From positions 1-55,477 of the forward strand of contig CASFRS010000002.1 of assembly GCA_949297125.1 (NCBI GenBank): a DNA stretch of 55,477 nucleotides, written 5' to 3'. Origin of the DNA: an uncultured Bacteroidales bacterium. GTDB lineage: Bacteria > Bacteroidota > Bacteroidia > Bacteroidales > G3-4614. Shown piece after piece: positions 42,292 through 50,195 of this stretch. A program made the translations under genes and the position numbers. Numbering within the stretch: position 1 is the stretch's first letter; the number at the start of each line of letters is the position of its first letter. Below the pieces are notes generated by a model. That model did not search any database, was not told where the DNA came from, and saw only the letters and a list, made by a program, of their open reading frames with translations.

Positions 42292-43062
42292 TTACACGCT
42301 GGCTTTGATTGCTTTTATAACAGCAGCCGCGAACCCTTCGGCATCGAGGGTATTCACCCCCTTTATCGTCAGGCCGCCGGGCGTCGTTACCTTGTCTATC
42401 TCAACGGCCGGGTGCGTATCGCCCGACAACAGCAGCTCCGCCGCCCCTTTGGCCGACTGCGCAACCATCATCATCGCCTCGTGCGGATAGAGGCCCATTT
42501 CCACGCCCGCTTCCGTTGCGGCGTATATGTACTTGAGCACATAGGCTATGCCGCATGACGAGACGGCCGTCCCGGCCTCCATTTTCGACTCGGGCACCAT
42601 CATGGCCAGTCCGAGGCGGTTGAATATATCGAGCATCAACTTTTCCTGTTCCTCGGTTGCCCCCATTGAGGCTATAAGGCTCATGCTCGCCCTCTTGCGA
42701 ATGGCGGTATTGGGGATAATCCGGAACATTGCCAGCGACTTGCCTGTATACGACGCCAGTTTCTCGAACGTTACGCCTGCCGCTACCGATGCGAGAATCT
42801 GGGTCTCTTCCAGTTTCAGCGACGACAACAGCGGCTCTACGAGCCACGGTTTGACGGCTATCAGAACTATATTGGCATCCTTGACGGCTTCGGCATTATC
42901 GTCCGTCCCTTTCAGTCCGGGATAATCCTCTACAAGTTTCTTCACCTTCATCTCTTCGGGGTCGGAAACGACTATGTCGGCCAAAGCCGAGTACCCGCTC
43001 TCCATAAGGCCGGAGGCTATCGCGCCTCCTATGTTCCCTGCGCCTATTATCGCTATTTTCAT
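42292..43062 (-). CDS. proC: Pyrroline-5-carboxylate reductase
   Basis: 256 aa from the ATG at 43062, two bases after the argD stop; an in-frame TTG lies two codons earlier. The Rossmann motif IAIIGAGNIGGAIASGLM opens the protein. The ProC C-terminal dimerisation region is present: MVPESKMEAGTAVSSCGIAY, then GDTHPAVEIDKVTTPGGLTI. It makes proline from pyrroline-5-carboxylate with NAD(P)H. Last gene of the arginine operon; grouping with argD suggests shared use of ornithine/glutamate semialdehyde chemistry. Confidence 0.96.
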   Translation of the reverse strand: MKIAIIGAGNIGGAIASGLMESGYSALADIVVSDPEEMKVKKLVEDYPGLKGTDDNAEAVKDANIVLIAVKPWLVEPLLSSLKLEETQILASVAAGVTFEKLASYTGKSLAMFRIIPNTAIRKRASMSLIASMGATEEQEKLMLDIFNRLGLAMMVPESKMEAGTAVSSCGIAYVLKYIYAATEAGVEMGLYPHEAMMMVAQSAKGAAELLLSGDTHPAVEIDKVTTPGGLTIKGVNTLDAEGFAAAVIKAIKASV

Positions 43063-43064
43063 AA

Positions 43065-44186
43065 TCAAAGCAGTTTTTTGAATCTTTCCAGAAATTCGGC
43101 AGCCTCGTCCATGCTCAACACAAGCGGCGGAAGCAGCCTTATTACATTTGTCCCCGATACGCCGGTAAAGACATGTTGTTCAAACAAGAGGCGTTTCCGC
43201 AACTCCTTTATTTCGTAGTCGAACTCCATGCCTATCATAAGGCCCCGGCCGCGCACCTCCTTTATCTGCGGAATACCGCGCAGGTTCTCCATAAGGAAGT
43301 CTCCCACTTTCGCCGCATTCTCAACCAGGTTCTCGTTCTTTATTATATCGAGTACGGCCATTGCGGCTACGCAGCCGAGCTGGTTGCCGCCGAACGTAGT
43401 TCCGAGCATTCCGTAGACCGGCTTGAATATGGGGCTTATCAGTACGCCGCTCATGGGATACCCGTTTGCTATACCTTTTGCCACGGTTATAAGGTCGGGG
43501 CGTATACCTGCGTACTGGTGCGCGAAGAACTTCCCGCTACGCCCGTAACCCGACTGTATTTCGTCGAGTATGAGCACGGTGCCGGTCTCTTCGGTAAGCT
43601 TCCTTACGGTACGCATGAACTCGTCGTCAGGGATACGTATCCCGCCTACGCCCTGTATCCCTTCCATTATTACCGCACAGACGTCTTTTGCGGCAAGTTC
43701 CTTTTCCAGAGCCTCCACATCGCCGAACGATACGAACGTAACATCCATCCCTTCATTTACCGGCGATATTATTTTAGGGTTGTCCGTAACCTCGACAGCG
43801 GCCGAGGTACGCCCGTGAAAAGCTTTCTTGAAAGACACCACGCGTTTCCGTCCCGTATGGAACGAAGCCAGTTTCAGCGCGTTTTCGTTTGCTTCAGCAC
43901 CGGAGTTCACGAGAAAAAGCGAATAATCCGCGTAGCCCGATGCCTCGCCCAGCTTCTCGGCCAACTTGCGCTGCAGCGAGTTTATGACCGAATTTGAATA
44001 GAATATCAACTTGTCGGCCTGTTCCTTGAACCGGGCGAGATAGTACGGGTGCGAATGCCCCACCGATATTACGGCATGGCCGCCGTAAAGGTCGAGGTAT
44101 TCCGTCCCGTCCGTATCATATACTTTACACCCTTTGCCCGAGACAATCTCGATGTCGAAAAGGGGATAAACATCAAACAGTTTCAT
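43065..44186 (-). CDS. argD: Acetylornithine (or succinylornithine) aminotransferase
   Basis: 373 aa, class III PLP aminotransferase. SGAEANENALKLA (95-107), FHGRT (123-127), the LILDEIQSGYGRSGKFF block (205-221) and the PLP lysine K237 (ITVAKGIANGYP) are intact. It transaminates N-acyl-glutamate semialdehyde. In Bacteroides the acyl group in this pathway can be succinyl rather than acetyl, so substrate naming is left open. It follows argC by 12 bases. Confidence 0.93.
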   Translation of the reverse strand: MKLFDVYPLFDIEIVSGKGCKVYDTDGTEYLDLYGGHAVISVGHSHPYYLARFKEQADKLIFYSNSVINSLQRKLAEKLGEASGYADYSLFLVNSGAEANENALKLASFHTGRKRVVSFKKAFHGRTSAAVEVTDNPKIISPVNEGMDVTFVSFGDVEALEKELAAKDVCAVIMEGIQGVGGIRIPDDEFMRTVRKLTEETGTVLILDEIQSGYGRSGKFFAHQYAGIRPDLITVAKGIANGYPMSGVLISPIFKPVYGMLGTTFGGNQLGCVAAMAVLDIIKNENLVENAAKVGDFLMENLRGIPQIKEVRGRGLMIGMEFDYEIKELRKRLLFEQHVFTGVSGTNVIRLLPPLVLSMDEAAEFLERFKKLL

Positions 44187-44198
44187 TTTGCAACTTTA

Positions 44199-45167
44199 TT
44201 AAAAGGCCGAAGCTTTAAGTCGCAGACCGACATCTTCCTTCAGCCCGAACAACAGATTCATATTGTGGACAGCCGTACCCGAAGCCCCTTTCAGCAGATT
44301 GTCTATCACTGAAGTTATCAAAAGCTTGTTCCCTTCCTTCTGCAGGTGCAGCAGGCACTTGTTGGTATTGACCACCTGCTTCAGGTCGACGGGCTTATCG
44401 CTGACGTGCGTGAACGAATGGTCGCCGTAATACTCCTTGTAAAGCGAAACGAGTTCATCTACCGCAACAGGGCAGTCGGTATATGCCATGGCAAAGATTC
44501 CGCGGGGGAAACCGCCGCGCACGGGAATGAAGTTGATCTCGTCGGTAACGCTTTGCTGGAGCGAAGCGAGGCTCTCCTTTATCTCGGCAAGGTGCTGGTG
44601 GGTAAACGCCTTGTATATCGACAGGTTGTTGTCCCTCCAGCTGAAATGCGACGTAGGGGCGAGTTTCTGCCCTGCTCCCGTCGACCCGGTTATTGCCGTA
44701 ACATGCACCGGTTTGTGGAGCAGCAGGTTCTTGGCAAGCGGAAGCAACGCCAGCTGTATGGCAGTGGCGAAGCACCCGGGGTTGGCTATGTGCCTGGCCC
44801 GTATAATGCGCTTGCGGTTCAGTTCGGGAAGCCCGTAAACGAAATCGTGCGATTCGTCGGCAAGCCGGTAATCCATCGACAGGTCCACCACCTTCAACTC
44901 TTCGGGCAGCGTATGCTGCTGCATGAACTTGCGGGTATCGCCGTGCGCCGTACAGAAAAAGAGGACATCTATTTCGTCCAGCGGCAACTTGTCGGTAAAC
45001 CTGAGCGAAGTTTCGCCGTACAGGCCCGAATGGACATCGGTTACGGCATTCCCCGCATTGCTGCTGCTGTTAACGAAAGCCACCTCCACGTCCGGATGAT
45101 TGATCAGCAAACGCAACAGTTCGCCTGCGGTATAACCGGCACCGCCTATTATTCCTGCTCTTATCAT
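44199..45167 (-). CDS. argC: N-acyl-gamma-glutamyl-phosphate reductase
   Basis: 322 aa. The NADP-binding start MIRAGIIGGAGYTAGELLRL and the catalytic cysteine C132 (ANPGCFATAIQLALLPL) identify ArgC; the segment is FATA instead of the more common YPTA. FFCTAHGDTRKF and VDLSMDYRL also match. It reduces N-acyl-glutamyl phosphate to the semialdehyde. It lies 3 bases after argG. Confidence 0.96.
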   Translation of the reverse strand: MIRAGIIGGAGYTAGELLRLLINHPDVEVAFVNSSSNAGNAVTDVHSGLYGETSLRFTDKLPLDEIDVLFFCTAHGDTRKFMQQHTLPEELKVVDLSMDYRLADESHDFVYGLPELNRKRIIRARHIANPGCFATAIQLALLPLAKNLLLHKPVHVTAITGSTGAGQKLAPTSHFSWRDNNLSIYKAFTHQHLAEIKESLASLQQSVTDEINFIPVRGGFPRGIFAMAYTDCPVAVDELVSLYKEYYGDHSFTHVSDKPVDLKQVVNTNKCLLHLQKEGNKLLITSVIDNLLKGASGTAVHNMNLLFGLKEDVGLRLKASAF

Positions 45168-45170
45168 AGA

Positions 45171-46379
45171 CTATTCGTTTTTGCCGTTTTTCTTCTGTAC
45201 GGAGTGGTATATCTTCATCTGGTTGCCCAGTATCTTGGTAAATCCCTTCACGTCGTCGGCATTCCATGCCTTGTTTACTTCGCCGTACTCGCCGAAATCG
45301 GACTTCATGAGGTCGAAGTCGCTCTCAACGCCTACCAGCACGTAACGGTAAGGTTTCAGGTCTACAAGTACGCGGCCGGTAACGTTGCGCTGCGAACTCT
45401 GGAGGAACGCCTCCATGTCGCGCATAACGGGTTCGAGGTACTGCGCCTCGTGCAGAAACATTCCGTACCATGTACCTATCTGGTCCTTCCAGTACTGCTG
45501 CCACTTGGTAAGGGTATGTTTCTCCAGCATCTTGTGCGCCGCTATTATCACCATAGGTGCGGCTGCCTCGAAGCCTACGCGCCCCTTGATTCCGATTATG
45601 GTATCGCCTATGTGCATGTCGCGGCCTATCGCGTATTTCGATGCTATCGCCTCGATATCCTGTATTGCGGCAACCTTGTCGGCATACGGCTTCCCGTTTA
45701 CGGCAGCTATCTCGCCCTCTACGAAATCGATGGTCAGGCGCTCTTCGCCCCCTGCCGTCATCTGCGAGGGGTAAGCCTCTTCTGGAAGCGTTTCGTTGCT
45801 CTTCAACGTCTCCTTGCCCCCTATGCTGGTACCCCAAAGCCCTTTGTTTATGGAGTATTCCATTTTCTTGAAATCGGCCTCAAAGCCGTGTTTCTTCAGA
45901 TAGTCTATCTCATACTCGCGCGTAAGGGTCATGTCGCGGGTAGGGGTAAGAATCTTTATCTCGGGAGCGAGAATCTGGAACGTAAGGTCGAAACGTACCT
46001 GGTCGTTACCGGCCCCCGTACTTCCGTGCGCAACGTACTGCGCACCTATCTCCTTGGCATAGTTTATTATGGCTATAGCCTGGAATATCCTCTCGGAACT
46101 TACCGATATGGGGTATGTACCGTTACGCAGGACATTCCCGAATATCATGTATTTTATGCTCTTGTCGTAATATTCGCCGGTAATATCGAGAGAGGCATGC
46201 TTCACTGCGCCCAACTTGTAGGCCTTCTCCTCTATCAGTTTAAGGTCATCGGCGTTGAACCCGCCGGTGTTGGCTATTGCTGTATATAACTCGTATCCGC
46301 ACTCTTCAGTAAGATACTTTGCACAAAACGAGGTATCGAGACCTCCGCTGAAAGCCAAAACAACTTTTTCTTTTCCCAT
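45171..46379 (-). CDS. argG: Argininosuccinate synthase
   Basis: 402 aa. The N-type ATP pyrophosphatase loop is VVLAFSGGLDTSFCAKYL (residues 6-23). AHGSTGAGNDQVRFDL binds citrulline/aspartate, and SINKGLWGTSIGG and DTIIGIKGRVGFEAAAP follow. It joins citrulline and aspartate using ATP. Placed between the acetyltransferase-like gene and argC. Confidence 0.97.
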   Translation of the reverse strand: MGKEKVVLAFSGGLDTSFCAKYLTEECGYELYTAIANTGGFNADDLKLIEEKAYKLGAVKHASLDITGEYYDKSIKYMIFGNVLRNGTYPISVSSERIFQAIAIINYAKEIGAQYVAHGSTGAGNDQVRFDLTFQILAPEIKILTPTRDMTLTREYEIDYLKKHGFEADFKKMEYSINKGLWGTSIGGKETLKSNETLPEEAYPSQMTAGGEERLTIDFVEGEIAAVNGKPYADKVAAIQDIEAIASKYAIGRDMHIGDTIIGIKGRVGFEAAAPMVIIAAHKMLEKHTLTKWQQYWKDQIGTWYGMFLHEAQYLEPVMRDMEAFLQSSQRNVTGRVLVDLKPYRYVLVGVESDFDLMKSDFGEYGEVNKAWNADDVKGFTKILGNQMKIYHSVQKKNGKNE

Positions 46380-46396
46380 TTTATTTATAGTTATAA

Positions 46397-47047
46397 TTAT
46401 TTATTCTGTTCATTATCGCTCTTTTCCTGCCCATTCTCTTTTGCCTTCTCGGCCGCCGCCTGTTCGGCCAGGGCCTTTTCGGCCGCGGCTTTCACTATCG
46501 CATCGTTCTTATGCTCGGCCGGGTCGTACAGCATTCCGGTGCAGAGGCACATTTTGCGTCCCGTCCGTTGCAGTATGTCGTAATTGACGCATGTCTGACA
46601 CCCCTTCCAGAAAGCGTCGTCGTCGGTCAGTTCGGAGAACGGGACAGGACGGTATCCGAGTTCGGTATTTATCTTCATAACCGCCAACCCGGTAGTCAAA
46701 CCGAAAAGTTTCGCTTCGGGAAACCTTTCGCGCGAAACTTCAAAAGATTTCTTCTTTATCCGCTTGGCCAGCCCGTGTCCGCGGTACTTGTCAACGACTA
46801 TCAGTCCCGAGTTGGCAACGAACTGCTTGTTGCTCCAGCTCTCGATATAACAGAAGCCGGCGAACTTGTCGCCGTCCATTGCTATTATCACCTTACCCTC
46901 CAACATCTTCTGCCTTACGTAATCGGGCGAGCGGCGTGCTATGCCCGTGCCGCGGATCTTGGCCGCCTTCTCTATCGTATCGAGGATAGTCTCCACAAGC
47001 GGCAAATGCCTCTCGTCGGCAATCATTATCTGAATATTGTCTTCCAT
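46397..47047 (-). CDS. GNAT family N-acyltransferase, candidate first enzyme of arginine synthesis
   Basis: 216 aa. The GNAT fold is clear: IQIMIADERHLPLVETILDT at the start, KVIIAMDGDKFAGFCYIES, then the acyl-CoA loop VVDKYRGHGLAKRIKK (motif A, R-G-x-G-x-A). A Cys-rich part (CQTCVNYDI ... CLCTGMLY) follows, then a tail of about 35 Ala/Glu/Lys-rich residues that looks like a helix or coiled coil. Lying between argR and argG, it probably makes N-acetyl- or N-succinylglutamate, the step for which no classical ArgA/ArgJ is seen here. That role is inferred from context only. Confidence 0.8.
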   Translation of the reverse strand: MEDNIQIMIADERHLPLVETILDTIEKAAKIRGTGIARRSPDYVRQKMLEGKVIIAMDGDKFAGFCYIESWSNKQFVANSGLIVVDKYRGHGLAKRIKKKSFEVSRERFPEAKLFGLTTGLAVMKINTELGYRPVPFSELTDDDAFWKGCQTCVNYDILQRTGRKMCLCTGMLYDPAEHKNDAIVKAAAEKALAEQAAAEKAKENGQEKSDNEQNK

Positions 47048-47054
47048 ATTCTCC

Positions 47055-47543
47055 TTATTCGGTTTTTTCTTCTATTGACGGTATTATATTTTTAAGTATT
47101 GACATAACCTGCTGCTTCGATTCGTTCTCGCGCAATATTACCAGTATCGTATCGTCGCCTGCTATGGTGCCCATTACTGCGTGCGAATCGAGAGCGTCTA
47201 TATCGAGGGCGATTCCTCCGGCATACCCCGGACGCGTCTTTATAACGCAGAACTGTCCGGAAAAGTCGATTGAAACGAACCCTGCCGACGGTGCGGTGCG
47301 ATGAATGCCGTGAACGTGTCCGGCTGCCGTATTGCGTGCCGACTCCGGAAGAATGTAGACATACCCGCCGTTCCCGTCGCCCACCTTGGCGATGCGCATG
47401 CGCTTCAGGTCGCGCGAGAGGGTAGCCTGCGTCAGATCGAACCCGCTTTGGCGCAACAGTTCCAGCAAACGGCTCTGCGAGTCTATTGCACCTCCCGAAA
47501 CGAGTTCTTTTATCTTCTGTATTCTGGCCGTCTTGTTCTTCAC
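47055..47543 (-). CDS. argR: Arginine repressor ArgR
   Basis: 162 aa from a GTG at 47543; an ATG at 47576 would add 11 atypical residues and lies inside the phased repeats described below. The N-terminal winged helix has LTQATLSRDLKRMRIAKV. The C-terminal hexamerisation and arginine-binding domain has ALDSHAVMGTIAGDDTILVI with the G-T-x-A-G-D-D-T motif. It is first in the operon, so it very likely controls itself and the downstream arginine genes when arginine is plentiful. Confidence 0.93.
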   Translation of the reverse strand: MKNKTARIQKIKELVSGGAIDSQSRLLELLRQSGFDLTQATLSRDLKRMRIAKVGDGNGGYVYILPESARNTAAGHVHGIHRTAPSAGFVSIDFSGQFCVIKTRPGYAGGIALDIDALDSHAVMGTIAGDDTILVILRENESKQQVMSILKNIIPSIEEKTE

Positions 47544-47574
47544 ACCTTTAAGAATTGAAATTTCCTGCAACCGC

Positions 47575-47609
47575 ATGCAACAAATATGCAATTTTTATGC
47601 ACCGTATGC
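47575..47609. promoter_or_regulatory. Phased ATGCA repeats ahead of argR, candidate ArgR operator
   Basis: ATGCA occurs at 47575-47579, 47586-47590 and 47597-47601, exactly 11 bases apart, with ATGCG at 47606. This is one helical turn per step. Flanks are A/T-rich as in ARG boxes. It lies in the argR leader, between the -7 element and the start codon. Confidence 0.5.
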
Positions 47610-47664
47610 GGAATAGTGCCGCAGGGGAGGCGCAATGTCGCACCGTTACAAACGACAAGGTGTG

Positions 47665-47672
47665 CAAAGATA
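47665..47672 (-). promoter_or_regulatory. -7 element of the argR operon
   Basis: The minus strand reads TATCTTTG, an exact TAnnTTTG, with predicted start near 47658. The -33 position is A/T-rich without an exact TTTG. Confidence 0.5.
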
Positions 47673-47733
47673 GAGATTATTCTGAATATATATACCGTAT
47701 TATTGGAATTTTTTTCATTCGCACAACAATATA

Positions 47734-47771
47734 TTTGCATAAATTTTCATTATATACACGATTTATGCAAA
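47734..47771. promoter_or_regulatory. 11-bp perfect inverted repeat upstream of argR
   Basis: TTTGCATAAAT (47734-47744) is the exact reverse complement of ATTTATGCAAA (47761-47771), with 16 bases between. The left arm with its right flank reads TTGCATAAATTTTCAT, close to an ARG box. It sits about 75 bases upstream of the predicted argR transcription start. Confidence 0.5.
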
Positions 47772-47777
47772 CAGCCG

Positions 47778-47806
47778 CCCTTTGCGGAACAGATTCCGCC
47801 AAAGGG
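47778..47806 (-). terminator. Hairpin after surE
   Basis: CCCTTTG-CGGAA (47778-47789) pairs with TTCCGCCAAAGGG (47794-47806) with one bulge and a 4-base loop; outer bases (AGCCG near 47773, CGGCT near 47812) extend it. It starts 22 bases past the surE stop. The minus strand continues GCGGCTGTTTGC, so the T-tract is short. Confidence 0.55.
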
Positions 47807-47828
47807 GGAGACGGCTTGTTTCCGCCGT

Positions 47829-48602
47829 CTATGTCAATGACAGAAGATTCTTTACGGCAGGGAACGAGGAGAGGGCCGTTCTGTCGCATGCCGTGGGGAC
47901 TACCGAAATATAACCGTTGGCCACGGCCCACGAATCGGTATCTTCGGCATCGGGTTCGGTATTGACGAAACGTCCGGTAACCCAGTAGTATGCCTGGCCG
48001 CGGGGATCGGTACGCTTCTCGTACTCTTCGGTCCAGTACCCGAGAGCCTGACGGCTGAGACGCACCCCCTTTATATCGCACTTATAGGGGATATTGATAT
48101 TCAGGCAAACCGAATCGGGCAGGCCCGATACCAGAAGCGCCGAAACAGTCCGCCGTACCATGTTGCGGCAACACCCGAAATCCGGTTCGAGCTCGTGCGT
48201 GCAGAGAGAGAAACCGGCCGAGGGGACGCCGATTACGCTCCCTTCATAGGCCGCCCCCATTGTTCCGGAATAAATGGTGCTTATTGCGGTATTGGAACCG
48301 TGGTTGATTCCCGAAAGAATCAGATCGGGACGCCCTCCGAGCAATTCGTTAATGGCGAGTTTTACGCAATCCACCGGTGTCCCGTCGGTTTTATAATATG
48401 AAACATCCCCTTCGCCACCCACGTAGGTAAGGCGCAACGGGCGGCTTACCGTAAGGGCGCACGACTGTCCCGACCGCGGGCCGTCTGGGGCTACCACCAC
48501 AACGCGCCCCAGATCAGAAACCATATCCACAAGCGCACGGATTCCGCCGGCATCTATGCCGTCGTCGTTAGTAACAAGAAACAGGGGACGTTTATTTTCC
48601 AT
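47829..48602 (-). CDS. surE: 5'/3'-nucleotidase SurE
   Basis: 257 aa. The metal-binding start LFLVTNDDGIDAGGIRALV has the two SurE aspartates, and DLILSGINHGSNTAISTIYS has the Ser/Asn ligands followed by GTMGAAYEGSVIGVPS. The family dephosphorylates nucleoside 5'- and 3'-monophosphates. It follows the beta-helix lipoprotein gene by 124 bases and has a promoter candidate of its own. Confidence 0.95.
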   Translation of the reverse strand: MENKRPLFLVTNDDGIDAGGIRALVDMVSDLGRVVVVAPDGPRSGQSCALTVSRPLRLTYVGGEGDVSYYKTDGTPVDCVKLAINELLGGRPDLILSGINHGSNTAISTIYSGTMGAAYEGSVIGVPSAGFSLCTHELEPDFGCCRNMVRRTVSALLVSGLPDSVCLNINIPYKCDIKGVRLSRQALGYWTEEYEKRTDPRGQAYYWVTGRFVNTEPDAEDTDSWAVANGYISVVPTACDRTALSSFPAVKNLLSLT

Positions 48603-48626
48603 ATGGCAGAATTTGAAATTATATCG

Positions 48627-48634
48627 CGAAGATA
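48627..48634 (-). promoter_or_regulatory. -7-like element ahead of surE
   Basis: The minus strand reads TATCTTCG, one base from TAnnTTTG, with TTTC 18 bases further up. It lies 25 bases before the surE ATG. Confidence 0.38.
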
Positions 48635-48726
48635 GCTATTTGCCCGAAAACAGAAAGCGCAGGCGCGACAGAAAAACCGACCTTTCCGCCGACAGGACCG
48701 TTTACTGGTACGGGAAAGCGGGAGGC

Positions 48727-50172
48727 TCACTCCTGCCCCGGGGGTGTCGCACCCTCCTGCGGCGGAGGAATCTGATAAGCTCCCGCATCGGGACTGGTCC
48801 CGTACGGGCGCACCGTGCCGTACATGTCGCGGCGGAGGGACTCGTCGAGGAGTGTCTCGTCTCCCGCACGGCAAGCCGGAGAAGAGGGTGAGGAGATTCT
48901 GTAATCATAATAGAAGATATCCCCGCCGACACAGTTGAACATGGGGTCTCCTCCCCATACGCAGTTTACGAAATTATCATCGTCGCTCCCGGCAACCGTA
49001 AACAGCGTATTGCGGAACGACACGGCAAGCTGCGTTACATCCGACGGGAATATTACACCTGCATTCCCGGCCACTATGCAGTTGCCGAACGATACACTCG
49101 CGGGGGCGGCAAGTTCGGGATCGTCGAAACGCGACAGGTAAATCATCGGCAACTTCGCGCTTTCAAAAAGGGCGTAGTAATTGGCCAGTGTACATTGCAG
49201 GAATTCGGCTGCACCCCCTTCCATATATACCAGCGCGCCTACTGAGTTCGAGAGTTCGCTGTTCCGCACGACGGCACGGCACTGCTTTACGGTAAGGACG
49301 TTATTGGTTGAATTATGCAATACGCTGTTGGTTATCGTAATCTTGTTGCGGGCCATATCGGCCGAATCGAGGACCAACCCGTCCACCGTACCGCGCATCA
49401 CGACATGCTCGAACACATTGTCGTAGCTCTTTTCCTTGACGTGTACTCCACCCCACTGTCCTGCAAGGCGGTCGTACGGAAGGTACGAGAACATGTTGTC
49501 GAGGCGATCGCCCCGCATCACTACGGGTTTCCCCTCTTCCCCCTTTGCCGATATCTTCCCCTCCACAACCAGGCGCGAACCGGAATGGAAACAGAGCTCC
49601 GTGCCGGGCTGCAGGACAAGCTCCGCATTCTCCCTGACGATAAGGGAATCATACACGATATACGGTTTGTCGGCATTAAGGGTATGCACGCCTTCGGCAT
49701 ATTCCGCTTTCCGAAGCGGGACCGCATCCTGCCCGAAAGCCTCCAGCTTCACATCCTGCCTCACCCCGTTGACGACAAACACTACAGAGTCCTTTATAAG
49801 CAAAGGGGAGTTCTGTCCCGAAACCGGGGCGGTAATCTCCACCAGCACGTAAAGGCTGTCGCCCGCCGAGATTTCCATGTTGTATATATCCGGCCCTTTC
49901 ATCCCGTCCACGTTTATGTAAAAACCGCTGTTGCCGGCATCGGCCAGGTTTATGGAACTTATCATCAGGGCCTTCCCGTTACGGTTATAGACCATGAAGT
50001 TGCGCGTTGCCGTACCCTGGGCGGTAAAGACTGTATCGAAACGGAGCGAGTCAGTCGAAAACGAAAGCACATCCGACGGAGAAGTGGAAAACTCCTCGTC
50101 GAAGCACCCCGGCAACAATGCCAGCGACACCACGGCGGCGACAACGGACAATATGTGCTTTACCCCTTTCAT
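48727..50172 (-). CDS. Lipoprotein with right-handed beta-helix (unknown function)
   Basis: 481 aa from the ATG at 50172. The signal ends in a lipobox LALLPGC with C23 as lipidated residue. Residues about 30-150 look like an Ig-like beta domain (DSLRFDTVFTAQGTATRNF). From about 160 a parallel beta-helix follows, with repeated turns such as ENAELVLQPGTELCFHSGSR, QWGGVHVKEKSYDNVFEHVV and NKITITNSVLHNSTNN. The end, GTVRPYGTSPDAGAYQ, matches the closing motif of many Bacteroidetes surface proteins. It lies 23 bases after lpxB, as in other Bacteroidetes, so an envelope role is likely, but the function is not known. Confidence 0.8.
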   Translation of the reverse strand: MKGVKHILSVVAAVVSLALLPGCFDEEFSTSPSDVLSFSTDSLRFDTVFTAQGTATRNFMVYNRNGKALMISSINLADAGNSGFYINVDGMKGPDIYNMEISAGDSLYVLVEITAPVSGQNSPLLIKDSVVFVVNGVRQDVKLEAFGQDAVPLRKAEYAEGVHTLNADKPYIVYDSLIVRENAELVLQPGTELCFHSGSRLVVEGKISAKGEEGKPVVMRGDRLDNMFSYLPYDRLAGQWGGVHVKEKSYDNVFEHVVMRGTVDGLVLDSADMARNKITITNSVLHNSTNNVLTVKQCRAVVRNSELSNSVGALVYMEGGAAEFLQCTLANYYALFESAKLPMIYLSRFDDPELAAPASVSFGNCIVAGNAGVIFPSDVTQLAVSFRNTLFTVAGSDDDNFVNCVWGGDPMFNCVGGDIFYYDYRISSPSSPACRAGDETLLDESLRRDMYGTVRPYGTSPDAGAYQIPPPQEGATPPGQE

Positions 50173-50195
50173 CAGAAATATAACGGCCGCAGGCG

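Noticed and set aside
47734..47771. An invertible promoter flanked by inverted repeats
   Set aside because: The inverted repeats are only 16 bases apart, too close to hold a promoter, and the -7 element lies outside them; an operator is the simpler reading.
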